A stretch of 64,000 nucleotides of DNA from Pseudomonas sp. PD9R (GCF_019200975.1 NZ_JAHTMR010000010.1:62001-126000), one strand, 5' to 3'; positions 25,455 through 35,177 are shown, counted from the stretch's first letter. Program-made: numbers and translations. Notes: a model not told the origin generated them from the sequence alone.

Positions 25455-26759
25455 GTGAAACCGGTCAAAGTAGGCATCTGTGGGTTAGGAACCGTCGGTG
25501 GCGGTACCTTCAACGTACTTCAGCGCAACGCCGAGGAAATTGCTCGTCGTGCCGGGCGTGGAATCGAAGTGGCACAAATTGCCATGCGCACGCCAAAGCC
25601 TCAGTTCCAAACGACCGGTATTGCGATTACCAACGATGTCTTCGAAGTGGCCACGAACCCTGAGATCGACATCGTCATAGAGCTGATGGGCGGCTACACC
25701 GTTGCCCGCGAGCTGGTACTCAAGGCCATCGAGAATGGCAAGCATGTGGTCACCGCGAACAAGGCGTTGATCGCCGTTCACGGTAACGAAATTTTCGCCA
25801 AGGCTCGCGAAAAGGGCGTGATTGTTGCGTTCGAAGCCGCCGTGGCGGGTGGCATTCCAGTCATCAAGGCGATCCGCGAAGGCCTGTCCGCCAACCGCAT
25901 TAACTGGGTGGCCGGCATCATCAACGGCACCGGTAACTTCATCCTTACCGAAATGCGCGAGAAGGGTCGCACCTTCGAAGACGTACTGGCTGAGGCTCAA
26001 GCCCTGGGTTACGCCGAAGCCGATCCGACCTTCGACGTCGAAGGCATCGACGCGGCGCACAAGCTGACGATCCTGGCGTCCATCGCGTTCGGCATTCCGT
26101 TGCAGTTCGACAAGGCCTACACCGAAGGCATCACCAAGCTGACCACCGCAGACGTGAATTACGCCGAGGCGCTGGGCTATCGCATCAAGCACCTGGGCGT
26201 GGCGCGCAGCACCGCGGCCGGTATTGAACTGCGCGTACACCCGACGCTGATCCCGGCCGATCGCCTGATCGCCAACGTCAACGGCGTGATGAACGCGGTG
26301 ATGGTCAACGGTGATGCGGCCGGTTCGACGCTGTTCTACGGCGCCGGTGCCGGCATGGAGCCAACCGCTTCGTCGGTCATCGCCGACCTGGTGGACGTGG
26401 TTCGCGCCATGACGTCCGACCCGGAAAACCGCGTACCGCACCTGGCCTTCCAGCCAGATTCGCTGTCGGCTCACCCGATCCTGCCGATCGAAGCCTGCGA
26501 AAGCGCGTACTACCTGCGCATTCAGGCCAAGGACCACCCCGGCGTGCTGGCTCAAGTGGCGAGCATCCTGTCGGAGCGCGGCATCAACATTGAATCGATC
26601 ATGCAGAAAGAAGCTGAAGAGCATGACGGTCTGGTGCCAATGATCCTGCTGACCCATCGCGTGCTGGAACAGCACATGAATGACGCGATCGCCGCGCTGG
26701 AAGCCTTGGCGGGCGTGGTCGGTCCGGTTGTACGAATCCGCGTCGAACACTTGAACTAA
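25455..26759 (+). CDS. hom: Homoserine dehydrogenase
   Basis: NAD(P)-dependent step from aspartate semialdehyde to homoserine, in threonine and methionine synthesis. The GTG at 25455 (VKPVKVGICGLGTVGGGT) follows GGGGAG and gives 434 residues, the normal length. The N-terminal Rossmann motif GLGTVGGG, the signature ADPTFDVEGIDAAHKLTILA and the C-terminal ACT domain (YYLRIQAKDHPGVLAQVASILSERGINIESIMQ) are visible. The ACT domain implies allosteric control by threonine. thrC follows. Confidence 0.97.
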   Translation: MKPVKVGICGLGTVGGGTFNVLQRNAEEIARRAGRGIEVAQIAMRTPKPQFQTTGIAITNDVFEVATNPEIDIVIELMGGYTVARELVLKAIENGKHVVTANKALIAVHGNEIFAKAREKGVIVAFEAAVAGGIPVIKAIREGLSANRINWVAGIINGTGNFILTEMREKGRTFEDVLAEAQALGYAEADPTFDVEGIDAAHKLTILASIAFGIPLQFDKAYTEGITKLTTADVNYAEALGYRIKHLGVARSTAAGIELRVHPTLIPADRLIANVNGVMNAVMVNGDAAGSTLFYGAGAGMEPTASSVIADLVDVVRAMTSDPENRVPHLAFQPDSLSAHPILPIEACESAYYLRIQAKDHPGVLAQVASILSERGINIESIMQKEAEEHDGLVPMILLTHRVLEQHMNDAIAALEALAGVVGPVVRIRVEHLN

Positions 26760-26825
26760 GTCAATTTGTTCACCGGGTCCGTGATCGGGCCCGGATTTGC
26801 GAACACTGTTTTATTGGAGCCAGTC

Positions 26826-28235
26826 ATGCGCTATATCAGTACCCGCGGCCAGGCACCGGCCCTGAATTTCGAAGACGTCCTGCTGGCAGGTCTAGCCACT
26901 GACGGCGGTCTGTACGTCCCGGAAAACCTGCCACGTTTTACCCAGGAAGAGATCGCCTCATGGGCCGGCTTGCCGTATCACGAACTGGCCTTCCGCGTGA
27001 TGCGCCCGTTTGTCACCGGCAGTATTCCGGACGCCGATTTCAAAAAGATTCTTGAAGAAACCTACGGCGTATTCGCCCACAGTTCTGTTGCACCGTTGCG
27101 CCAGTTGAATGGCAATGAATGGGTGCTGGAGCTGTTTCACGGCCCGACCCTGGCGTTCAAGGATTTCGCCCTGCAACTGCTTGGTCGCCTGCTCGATTAC
27201 GTGCTGGAAAAGCGCGGCGAGCGCGTAGTGATTGTCGGCGCCACTTCCGGCGACACTGGCTCGGCTGCCATCGAAGGCTGCAAGCACTGCGAAAACGTCG
27301 ACATCTTCATCCTGCACCCGCACAACCGCGTATCCGAAGTGCAGCGTCGCCAGATGACCACCATTTTCGGTGAGAACATCCACAACATCGCCATCGAAGG
27401 CAACTTCGATGACTGCCAGGAAATGGTCAAGAACAGCTTCGCTGACCAGAGCTTCCTCAAGGGTACGCGCCTGGTGGCGGTGAACTCGATCAACTGGGCG
27501 CGGATCATGGCCCAGATCGTCTACTACTTCCATGCAGCCCTGCAGTTGGGCGGCCCGGCGCGTTCGGTGTCGTTCTCGGTGCCGACTGGCAACTTCGGCG
27601 ACATCTTCGCCGGTTACCTGGCGCGCAACATGGGCCTCCCGATCAACCAGTTGATCGTCGCCACCAACCGCAATGACATCCTGCACCGCTTCATGAGCGG
27701 CAATCAGTACGTCAAGGAAACCTTGCACGCCACGCTGTCGCCGTCGATGGACATCATGGTGTCGTCGAACTTCGAGCGCCTGCTGTTCGACCTGCACGGT
27801 CGCAACGGTGCGGCTATCGCCGGCTTGATGGACAGCTTCAAGCAGGGAGGCGGTTTCAGCGTCGAGCAAGAGCGCTGGACTGAAGCACGCAAACTGTTCG
27901 ACTCGCTGGCCGTGGATGATGCGCAAACCTGCGAAACCATCGCTGAAGTCTACGAGCAGACCGGTGAAGTGCTGGACCCGCATACCGCCATTGGGGTCAA
28001 GGCTGCGCGCGAATGCCGTCGTAGCCTGGATATTCCAATGGTGATCCTGGGCACAGCGCATCCAGTGAAATTCCCGGACGCCGTGGAAAAAGCCGGTGTA
28101 GGAAAAGCGCTCGAACTCCCCGCACATCTTTCTGATTTGTTTGAGCGAGATGAACGTTGCACCGTGTTGCCGAATGACCTGAAGGCTGTGCAAGCCTTTG
28201 TCAGCCAGCATGGCAACCGTGGTAAGCCTTTGTAA
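26826..28235 (+). CDS. thrC: Threonine synthase
   Basis: PLP enzyme converting O-phosphohomoserine to threonine. A 469-residue product starts at the ATG at 26826 (MRYISTRGQAPALNFEDVLLAGLATDGGLYVPE). The PLP-lysine segment is HGPTLAFKDFALQLLGR, and GATSGDTGSAAIEG is the phosphate-binding loop. PTGNFGDIFAGYLARNMG is also conserved. It forms an operon with hom and ends at a clear terminator. Confidence 0.97.
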   Translation: MRYISTRGQAPALNFEDVLLAGLATDGGLYVPENLPRFTQEEIASWAGLPYHELAFRVMRPFVTGSIPDADFKKILEETYGVFAHSSVAPLRQLNGNEWVLELFHGPTLAFKDFALQLLGRLLDYVLEKRGERVVIVGATSGDTGSAAIEGCKHCENVDIFILHPHNRVSEVQRRQMTTIFGENIHNIAIEGNFDDCQEMVKNSFADQSFLKGTRLVAVNSINWARIMAQIVYYFHAALQLGGPARSVSFSVPTGNFGDIFAGYLARNMGLPINQLIVATNRNDILHRFMSGNQYVKETLHATLSPSMDIMVSSNFERLLFDLHGRNGAAIAGLMDSFKQGGGFSVEQERWTEARKLFDSLAVDDAQTCETIAEVYEQTGEVLDPHTAIGVKAARECRRSLDIPMVILGTAHPVKFPDAVEKAGVGKALELPAHLSDLFERDERCTVLPNDLKAVQAFVSQHGNRGKPL

Positions 28236-28257
28236 CCGGCAAAAGCTGTCACACATT

Positions 28258-28288
28258 GAAGCCCGTCTCATGACGGGCTTCTTCGTTT
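28258..28288 (+). terminator. Terminator of hom-thrC
   Basis: AAGCCCGTC pairs with GACGGGCTT around TCAT, followed by CTTCGTTTC. Confidence 0.8.
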
Positions 28289-28357
28289 CTGCATGCCACA
28301 CTTGTCGGGAAGAGTCGCCCATGAAGGACGGGCGAGCTGATCACCAAGGAAGTGGCA

Positions 28358-29719
28358 ATGCAGTTTTTCACAAGGTTAAGGCCAGCCTCCTGCTGGCTGT
28401 TTCTGCTAGGTGTCCTGGGTTTTACCCCGTGGGTACTGGCGGCGCACGCGGTGGCTCATGAGCCCGGTAAGGCCGTCGCGGATGTAAAGATCACGCTGGA
28501 TGCTCGGGAGTTGAAGTGGATTGCCGAGCACCCGCTAGTCATCGTCGCATCGCTGGAATATCCGCGGTACCTGTTCAAGGACGAGCATGGCCATTGGAGT
28601 GGCTTGAACAGGGATGTGCTTGATCGCATCAGCGCCATGACAGGGTTGCAGTTTGTTCATGCCGAATCGTTTTCCACCGAACAGATGCTTGAGCGCCTGG
28701 AGCGTGGTGAGGCGGACATGAGCACGACGTTGGCGATGAATGAAGATCGTAAGGCCTTTCTGGACTTCAGCCATGCGTTTGGTGGTGCCGGCTGGGTCTT
28801 CGTTGGCCGGGCCGGCGCTGCAAAGGTGCAATCGTTGCAGCAGTTGGCGAAGCGGGTACTGGTGTTGCCGACCCGCCACGCCCTGGAGCCCATGATTCGC
28901 CGCGACTACCCGGCCATCGAGTTGCGCTCGGTGAAAACCTATGCCGAGGCCCGAGCCTTGGTCGAAAGCGGTGAGGCCTTTGCCACCATCGAAAACGAAA
29001 TCGGCGCTCGGCTCTTTCCCTCGGGTCAGCTTCAAGTGGGGCACATCGTCGAGGGCAAGTGGGACCCGGACTACCTGGCGGTGCGTAAAGGTCAGCCGCA
29101 GTTGTTGAGCATCCTCAACAAGGCGCTGGAGGCGTTTCCCCCTGCCGAACTGCGCGCCATTCGCCTGAAATGGCTCAATGGGGTAACCACGGCGCCAGAG
29201 CTCACTGTGTGGCACCGCATTACCCCGTGGGGTTGCCGGGCGTTGTTGGTCGCCGGCGTATTCGGGCTGCTGTCCTTACTCTGGAACCGCCGGTTGGCCT
29301 TGTTGGTTCGGCAACGGCTGGAGGCTGAAAAAAGTCTCAGTGATCAACTCGCTTTCCAGCATGCGTTGATGGATGCCATGCCTGATCCGATGTTCGTTCG
29401 TGATCTGCAAGGGCGTTTGATCATGTGCAACAAAAGTTACGAGGAGAGCTTGTCCACCCGATTTGATCAGGTGCAGGGGCGGCAATTGATCGAGCTGGAT
29501 GTGCTGCCCAAAGCGACCGCCGAGTTGTTGCACGGCGAATTCATGGCCCAGTTGGGAACGCGCAAGATGCGCTTCAGCGACCGGCAACTGCTGTTCAACA
29601 ACGGTCTGAGGGATATCTACCAGTGGACCGTGCCGTTCTACAGTGCGGACGGCCAGCTGCGCGGTTTGCTTGGGGGCTGGACCGAGAGAAGGGCAGCGTA
29701 TCCGACCGACGTGACGTGA
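28358..29719 (+). CDS. Membrane sensor with periplasmic SBP domain and PAS domain, no kinase
   Basis: A 453-residue protein with a signal peptide or signal anchor (residues 1-33). A bacterial solute-binding family 3 domain follows (about 45-280: HPLVIVASLEYPRYLFKDEHGHWSGLNRDVLDRIS, GEADMSTTLAMNEDR). A single membrane helix (WGCRALLVAGVFGLLSLLW, about 293-311) leads to a cytoplasmic PAS domain (MDAMPDPMFVRDLQGRLIMCNKSYEE). This is the front half of a BvgS/EvgS-type sensor. The frame stops just after the PAS, where such proteins normally continue into a histidine kinase. No kinase remnant is seen downstream. The ATG at 28358 has AAGGA at proper spacing. Confidence 0.82.
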   Translation: MQFFTRLRPASCWLFLLGVLGFTPWVLAAHAVAHEPGKAVADVKITLDARELKWIAEHPLVIVASLEYPRYLFKDEHGHWSGLNRDVLDRISAMTGLQFVHAESFSTEQMLERLERGEADMSTTLAMNEDRKAFLDFSHAFGGAGWVFVGRAGAAKVQSLQQLAKRVLVLPTRHALEPMIRRDYPAIELRSVKTYAEARALVESGEAFATIENEIGARLFPSGQLQVGHIVEGKWDPDYLAVRKGQPQLLSILNKALEAFPPAELRAIRLKWLNGVTTAPELTVWHRITPWGCRALLVAGVFGLLSLLWNRRLALLVRQRLEAEKSLSDQLAFQHALMDAMPDPMFVRDLQGRLIMCNKSYEESLSTRFDQVQGRQLIELDVLPKATAELLHGEFMAQLGTRKMRFSDRQLLFNNGLRDIYQWTVPFYSADGQLRGLLGGWTERRAAYPTDVT

Positions 29720-29876
29720 CTGTTTTTTCTCTGTCATCTTTGCCGTGCATGCTCCATCGTTCAGAGACGCAGATTCATCTGCAGCTGTAATCCAGAACTT
29801 TCTTCTCGGGCCAGCGGTCATTTACTGTAGGGATGCCCCAGGCACTTCGTTTTCGGACTATTGAGTGGTGATCGAG

Positions 29877-30164
29877 ATGGAAAGTATCAGTCTCTTGCTC
29901 GGTGAGGCTCTGAGCCCGTACCAGGTGACGTTGACCCCGTCAGGCATTCGTGGCGAATGCCGGGTGACATTGAAGAATACGAACGGTGCTGTCGTGGTTG
30001 ATCGTGAGTTCAATCAGGCGCAGTTAACCGATAAGCGTTTGCTCACGGATGTGGTCGACGGTTTGCATCGCGATGTGCTGATCGCAGAAGGGCGCCTGGA
30101 GCCCTGTGTCATTGCGGCGTTGCGCAATGCCGCCCAGGACAAGCTGCTGGCCAGCCGAAATTGA
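29877..30164 (+). CDS. DUF3509-family small protein
   Basis: A 95-residue protein of a family common in Pseudomonas (MESISLLLGEALSPYQVTLTPSG, then VVVDREFNQAQLTDKRLLTDVVDGLHRDVLIAEGRL). Its function is unknown. I chose the ATG at 29877 because family members begin with a similar sequence; GTG codons at 29865 and 29868 are alternatives. It lies alone between the orphan sensor and a terminator. Confidence 0.8.
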   Translation: MESISLLLGEALSPYQVTLTPSGIRGECRVTLKNTNGAVVVDREFNQAQLTDKRLLTDVVDGLHRDVLIAEGRLEPCVIAALRNAAQDKLLASRN

Positions 30165-30284
30165 ATTGGTTTTTGTGGGAACCTTCCTGCGCCAAGGTCA
30201 GTCAGACCTTTTAACAGCAGGATCAAGCATTGTGCTCCGGTGCTTGTCGCTTGCTGCTACGGGTCTTTATGTAGGCCACGTTTA

Positions 30285-30322
30285 ACCCCGAGTCGTCTCC
30301 CCACTTCTCGGGGTTTCTTTTT
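30285..30322 (+). terminator. Terminator after the DUF3509 gene
   Basis: AACCCCGAG pairs with CTCGGGGTT and is followed by TCTTTTT. It faces the end of the minus-strand binding-protein gene, so it may serve both. Confidence 0.75.
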
Positions 30323-30335
30323 GCCTCGAGATTTG

Positions 30336-31304
30336 TCAGTGCCCGGCCTGCTGCTCAAAAAACGCTCTGGACGCTTCGAGGTATTCACTGCGACTTTCCG
30401 GGTCAAGCCAGGCGGCATAGCCCTCGCTCAAATGATCGCGGGGCAGGTTGTGCAGCAGTTGGTTGATCTCGATGATCGCCTGGCGACCCTGCGGGGTATT
30501 GGTGCAGCCGATATAGCCGGACAAATATTTGCCCGTGCCGCGAATCGGATAGAACTGCAATTCATCCTCGGCGATTCCTTGCAGTTGGGCCTGGTAGCGA
30601 ATCTCCGGACGGTAGCCCAACAACAGGCGCAAGCGCCCCCGACGTTGCATTTGCAACAGGCTGCCCAAGGCATCGTTGCCATAGTGGAGCGTCAGTGCTT
30701 TAGGCGGCGCCTGTTTGAGCAGTGCATCGAGAAACTCGCCGTAATTGCGCTCGGCAATAATTCCCAGGGTGATGTTGCCGGAAGCCAGCAGGGCCGCGAG
30801 GTCTACCTCGCCGTCCTTGATGAAAGGCGTCAGCGTGTCCCGATCAATACGTCGCACAGCCAAGCCATTGCTCATGGCGCGAAAGACCGGAACGGAAAAC
30901 GCGATCCAGCCTTCGCGCTCTTTGCTCCAGTTCAACGCCGCATCGCAGGTTAGGGAGGATTCACGGAGCATTTGCAGCCCGCGAGCACGATTGACCTTCA
31001 TCACGCTGTGCTGGTACTGCGGCATACCGGCAACCAATTGCGTTAACAGTTGATCGATAACGCCTTGACCCTTTTTCGGTCCTTCGAAAATAAACAGCGG
31101 CGGAAGATCGCGCTTCAGCCAGGCCAGGGTTTCCTTGGCTTGCGCCAACATCGGCGAGGCCAGCCCCGTGAGCAACAGCATACCCGCCAATGCATACAAC
31201 GCCCGCCCGTTGCGCAACAGGCAGTGTTTGATGAACCGCGCGAGCAGACGCTTCAGCTCAGATGGCTCCGTCTTTGCGCAGTTGTGTGATCTGCGACGCG
31301 TCAT
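30336..31304 (-). CDS. Periplasmic substrate-binding-like protein (TIGR02285 type)
   Basis: A solute-binding family 3-like protein with a signal peptide (NGRALYALAGMLLLTGLASPMLAQA) and a body starting ETLAWLKRDLPPLFIFEGPKKGQGVIDQLL. Internal segments (RARGLQMLRES, GYRPEIRYQA, YIGCTNTPQGRQAI) resemble TIGR02285 proteins. The start is uncertain. The nearest ATG is at 31304, inside the end of the CoA-transferase gene. A CTG at 31256, just after that gene's stop and 9 bases past GGAG, gives a better-shaped signal peptide. The ligand is unknown and there is no adjacent permease. Confidence 0.75.
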   Translation of the reverse strand: MTRRRSHNCAKTEPSELKRLLARFIKHCLLRNGRALYALAGMLLLTGLASPMLAQAKETLAWLKRDLPPLFIFEGPKKGQGVIDQLLTQLVAGMPQYQHSVMKVNRARGLQMLRESSLTCDAALNWSKEREGWIAFSVPVFRAMSNGLAVRRIDRDTLTPFIKDGEVDLAALLASGNITLGIIAERNYGEFLDALLKQAPPKALTLHYGNDALGSLLQMQRRGRLRLLLGYRPEIRYQAQLQGIAEDELQFYPIRGTGKYLSGYIGCTNTPQGRQAIIEINQLLHNLPRDHLSEGYAAWLDPESRSEYLEASRAFFEQQAGH

Positions 31305-32457
31305 AGCCAAGTTCCTGGAGTACCTGTGCGTTGTGCTCACCCAGTTGCGGCCCGACCCATTCACAATCACCGGGTGTCTCAGAGAGTTTCGGCACAATCC
31401 CCGGCATCTTGAAGTCTTTACCGTCCGGCAGCTTGGCCTGTAGGAACATTTCCCTTGCCAGGTACTGAGGATCGCTGAACATATCTTCGGCACTGAAGAT
31501 CCGGCTGGCCGGAACGTCAGCTTGATTCAAGCGTTCGAGCACAGTGTCCAGCGGCAGCGAATTGACCCAGCGATCGATCACCCCGTAAATCTCGTCGCGT
31601 CGGCTGTCACGGCCATCGTTACTGGCCAGCGCCGGGTCGGTGGCCAGGTCTTCACGGCCGATGATCAGCATGAAGCGTTTGAAGATCGCGTCGCCATTGG
31701 CGCCGATCTGCACATGTTTGCCATCGGCGCTGGTGTGGATCGAAGACGGGGTAATGCCTGGCATGATGTTGCCGGTGCGTTCGCGAATGAACCCGAACAC
31801 ATCGAACTCCGGAACCATGCTTTCCATCATGGCGAAGATCGCTTCATACAGCGCCACATCCACTACCTGGCCCTGACCACCGTTGACCTCGCGGTGACGC
31901 AGGGCCATCAGCGCACCGATCACGCCCCAGAGCGCGGCAATCGAGTCGCCGATGGAAATGCCGGTGCGCACCGGTGGGCGGTCCTCGAAACCAGTGATGT
32001 AGCGCAGGCCGCCCATGGATTCACCCACCGCACCAAATCCTGGCTGATCTTTCATCGGACCGGTCTGCCCGAAGCCAGAGAGCCGCACCATCACCAGTTT
32101 CGGATTGAGTTCGTGCAGGACTTCCCAGCCCAGGCCGAGTTTTTCCAGCACGCCGGGGCGGAAGTTCTCGATCAGGATGTCTGCTTCACTCAGCAGTTTT
32201 TTCAGAATTGCCAGGCCGTCCGGATGTTTGAGGTTCAGGGTCAGGGACTTTTTGTTGCGTGCCTGAACAAACCACCACAGCGAAGTGCCCTCATACAATT
32301 TGCGCCATTTGCGCAGCGGGTCGCCGCCATCCGGTGATTCGATCTTGACCACGTCGGCACCAAATTCAGCACAGATGCGCGAGGCAAACGGGCCGGCAAT
32401 CAAGGTGCCCAATTCAATGACTTTCAGACCGGACAGCGGTTTGGCGGAGAGCGGCAT
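31258..32457 (-). CDS. CaiB/BaiF-family CoA-transferase
   Basis: A 399-residue class III CoA-transferase that moves CoA between carboxylic acids. The start GLKVIELGTLIAGPFASRICAEFGADVVKIESPDGGDPLRKW and the region NLKHPDGLAILKKLLSEADILIENFRPGVLEKLGL are classic. The catalytic Asp is probably in GISIGDSIAALWG. The ATG at 32457 (MPLSAKPLSGLKVIELG) was chosen on family length. The substrate is unknown and no acyl-CoA genes are adjacent. Confidence 0.92.
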   Translation of the reverse strand: MPLSAKPLSGLKVIELGTLIAGPFASRICAEFGADVVKIESPDGGDPLRKWRKLYEGTSLWWFVQARNKKSLTLNLKHPDGLAILKKLLSEADILIENFRPGVLEKLGLGWEVLHELNPKLVMVRLSGFGQTGPMKDQPGFGAVGESMGGLRYITGFEDRPPVRTGISIGDSIAALWGVIGALMALRHREVNGGQGQVVDVALYEAIFAMMESMVPEFDVFGFIRERTGNIMPGITPSSIHTSADGKHVQIGANGDAIFKRFMLIIGREDLATDPALASNDGRDSRRDEIYGVIDRWVNSLPLDTVLERLNQADVPASRIFSAEDMFSDPQYLAREMFLQAKLPDGKDFKMPGIVPKLSETPGDCEWVGPQLGEHNAQVLQELGYDASQITQLRKDGAI

Positions 32458-32604
32458 AGGGATCCTGTAGGACAAAAGGCTGAGCGAATACAGCGTTTTA
32501 ACATAGCCGACTGTCAGGCGCTCAAGGTAGATCGCCTTCAATTCGATGATTGCCTGCCGCATCGGTTAGACTTGCCGACTTTCCTCGTATCAAGAAGCCC
32601 GTTC

Positions 32605-33147
32605 ATGGCCCAGCCGTCCACGACCTACAAGTTTGAACTGAACCTCACCGACCTCGACCGCAGCGTCTACGAGAGCGTCAAGCAGACCATCGCCCGTCAC
32701 CCTTCGGAAACCGAAGAGCGCATGACGGTGCGCCTGCTGGCCTACGCCCTCTGGTACAACGAGCAGCTGTCGTTTGGCCGTGGTCTGTCAGAAGTGGATG
32801 AACCGGCCTTGTGGGAAAAGAGCCTGGATGACCGTGTCCTTCACTGGATCGAAGTCGGCCAGCCGGATGCCGATCGCCTCACCTGGTGCTCCCGCCGTAC
32901 CGAGCGCACCAGCCTGCTGGCCTACGGCAGCCTGCGCGTGTGGGAAGGCAAAGTGATCCCGGCGATCAAAAACCTGAAAAACGTGCACATCGCTGCCGTG
33001 CCGCAGGAAGTCCTGGAAACCCTGGCCAAAGACATGCCACGTGTTATCAAGTGGGACGTGATGATCAGCGAAGGGACAATTTTCGTCACCGACGATCGTG
33101 GTCAGCATGAAGTCCAGTTGCAATGGCTGAGCGGCGAACGCGGCTGA
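32605..33147 (+). CDS. yaeQ: YaeQ family protein
   Basis: A 180-residue protein with MAQPSTTYKFELNLTDLDRSVYE, TVRLLAYALWYNEQLSFGRGLSEVDEPALW and HWIEVGQPDADRL, matching the YaeQ family. Its fold is nuclease-like (PD-(D/E)XK superfamily), but its role is unresolved. The gene lies 66 bases upstream of recJ in the same direction. Confidence 0.92.
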   Translation: MAQPSTTYKFELNLTDLDRSVYESVKQTIARHPSETEERMTVRLLAYALWYNEQLSFGRGLSEVDEPALWEKSLDDRVLHWIEVGQPDADRLTWCSRRTERTSLLAYGSLRVWEGKVIPAIKNLKNVHIAAVPQEVLETLAKDMPRVIKWDVMISEGTIFVTDDRGQHEVQLQWLSGERG

Positions 33148-33213
33148 TCTTTCGCCGCCCATTCGAATTGCACGGTTTTATCCTACGTACTGAAAAGAAG
33201 CCCCTGTCACCCC

Positions 33214-34923
33214 ATGCGCATCGAACCTCGTCTGCTGCCCGCCACCCTGCCATTTCTTGGTGATATTCCGCCGCTGCTGACCCGCCTGTACGCGGCGCGG
33301 GGTGTGCAGTCCGAAGCCGAGCTGGACAAGAGCCTGGCACGGTTGATTCCGTTCCAGCAACTCAAGGGCATTGATGCCGCCGTGGATTTGCTGGTGACGG
33401 CGCTCGAACTGCGGCAGCGGATTCTGATCGTCGGCGACTTTGACGCCGATGGCGCGACAGCCAGTACTGTCGGCACGTTGGGTTTGCGCCTGCTGGGCGC
33501 GGCGCATGTCGACTATCTGGTGCCCAACCGATTCGATTACGGCTACGGCCTGACACCGGAAATCGTCGCGGTGGCGCTGGAGCGTCAGCCTCAACTGCTG
33601 ATCACCGTGGACAACGGTATTTCCAGCGTCGAAGGCGTGGCGGCGGCGAAAAAGGCCGGGCTCAATGTTCTGGTCACCGATCACCACTTGCCCGGCGATG
33701 AACTGCCGTTGGCCGACGCCATCGTCAATCCCAATCAGCCGGGTTGCGAGTTCCCGAGCAAGGCGCTGGCCGGTGTCGGGGTGATTTTCTATGTGCTGAT
33801 GGCCCTGCGCGCGCGCTTGCGCAGCCTCGGTTGGTACGAGAGCAAGCCGCAACCGAACATCGGCGAACTGCTTGACCTGGTGGCGCTGGGCAGCGTGGCC
33901 GACGTGGTCCCGCTGGACGCCAACAACCGAATTCTGGTGCATCAGGGCCTGGAGCGAATCCGCGCCGGTCGGGCCCGCCCCGGAATCAAGGCGATTCTCG
34001 AAGTGGCCAAGCGTGATCACGCGCGCATCACCTCCACCGATCTTGGCTTTATTGTCGGCCCGCGCTTGAACGCGGCGGGGCGTCTGGATGACATGAGCCT
34101 GGGCATCGAATGCCTGCTGACCGAAGACGCAAGCCTGGCCCATGAAATGGCCGCGCAGCTGGACGGCATGAACCAGGACCGTAAATCCATCGAGCAAGGT
34201 ATGCAGCGGGAAGCGCTGGCCCAGCTCAAGGATTTGCCGGTGGAATCGATGCCGTTCGGTTTGTGCCTGTTCGATCCCGAGTGGCACCAAGGCGTCATCG
34301 GAATCCTCGCGTCGCGGATGAAAGAGCGCTATTTCCGTCCGACCATTGCCTTTGCCGACGCCGGCGATGGCCTGCTCAAGGGCTCGGGGCGTTCGGTCCA
34401 GGGCTTTCATATTCGTGATGCTCTGAGTGTTGTCGCGGCGCAGCATCCGAACCTGATCACCAAATACGGCGGTCACGCCATGGCCGCCGGCCTGACGCTG
34501 CCGGAAGCGAATTTTCCGTTGTTTGCCGAAGCCTTTGACGAAGAGGTACGGCGGCAGTTGCGCGAAGAGGACCTGACCGGACGTCTGCTGTCGGATGGCA
34601 CCCTGGCGGTCGAAGAGTTTCACCTGGAACTGGCCCGCGCACTGCGCCATGCCGGCCCTTGGGGCCAGCATTTCCCGGAGCCGCTATTTCACGGGGTGTT
34701 TCAGCTGGTCGAACAGCGTGTGGTTGGCGAACGGCACCTGAAGGTGGTGCTGAGAAGTGAGTGCGGTTCGGTCAAGCTCGATGGCATAGCGTTTGGCATT
34801 GACCGCGACATCTGGCCGAATCCGACCATCAAGTGGGTGGAGTTGGCCTATAAACTCGACGTTAACGAGTTTCGCGGCAATGAGACCGTTCAGCTGATGA
34901 TTGCCCACATCGAACCGCGATAA
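33214..34923 (+). CDS. recJ: Single-stranded-DNA-specific exonuclease RecJ
   Basis: A 5'-3' ssDNA exonuclease in recombination and mismatch repair, 569 residues. DHH-family motifs are ILIVGDFDADGATAS (motif I), LLITVDNGISSVEGV, LVTDHHLPGDELP (DHH) and GSVADVVPL. The DHHA1-type domain has RSVQGFHIRDALS and KYGGHAMAAGLTL. A C-terminal OB fold follows. All metal-binding Asp/His motifs are present. Confidence 0.97.
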   Translation: MRIEPRLLPATLPFLGDIPPLLTRLYAARGVQSEAELDKSLARLIPFQQLKGIDAAVDLLVTALELRQRILIVGDFDADGATASTVGTLGLRLLGAAHVDYLVPNRFDYGYGLTPEIVAVALERQPQLLITVDNGISSVEGVAAAKKAGLNVLVTDHHLPGDELPLADAIVNPNQPGCEFPSKALAGVGVIFYVLMALRARLRSLGWYESKPQPNIGELLDLVALGSVADVVPLDANNRILVHQGLERIRAGRARPGIKAILEVAKRDHARITSTDLGFIVGPRLNAAGRLDDMSLGIECLLTEDASLAHEMAAQLDGMNQDRKSIEQGMQREALAQLKDLPVESMPFGLCLFDPEWHQGVIGILASRMKERYFRPTIAFADAGDGLLKGSGRSVQGFHIRDALSVVAAQHPNLITKYGGHAMAAGLTLPEANFPLFAEAFDEEVRRQLREEDLTGRLLSDGTLAVEEFHLELARALRHAGPWGQHFPEPLFHGVFQLVEQRVVGERHLKVVLRSECGSVKLDGIAFGIDRDIWPNPTIKWVELAYKLDVNEFRGNETVQLMIAHIEPR

Positions 34924-34930
34924 ATCGCTA

Positions 34931-35004
34931 AAGATCAAAAGTCGCAGCCTTCGGCAGCGCCTACTTCGATCCATGTAGGAGCTGCCGAAGGCTGCGATCT
35001 TTTC
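34931..35004. repeat. Intergenic palindrome (repeat-family copy I, tail-out pair)
   Basis: Inverted pair after recJ. The left arm has lost one base (AAAAGTCGCAG) and carries GCGCCTAC in place of GCTCCTAC. The remainder of the 34924-35177 gap holds no gene I can support. Confidence 0.8.
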
Positions 35005-35177
35005 TTGAACCCGCCGATATTCCCCGTTGTCGACTAGGCTCTAAGCACTGCTTGATTATCCTTGTGACGTCTTGTCGAATTTTTGCCCGCGGGGGCGGGT
35101 GCTGCGCTTTTTTCCTGTCACTCGTCGACTTTTCAAACAGAACCCTGGAGCCTGACCACTGATTTGAGAGGTGCCCC

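Noticed and set aside
33178..34671. Minus-strand open frame of 497 codons opposite recJ
   Set aside because: The recJ frame carries all DHH motifs; the opposite frame has none.
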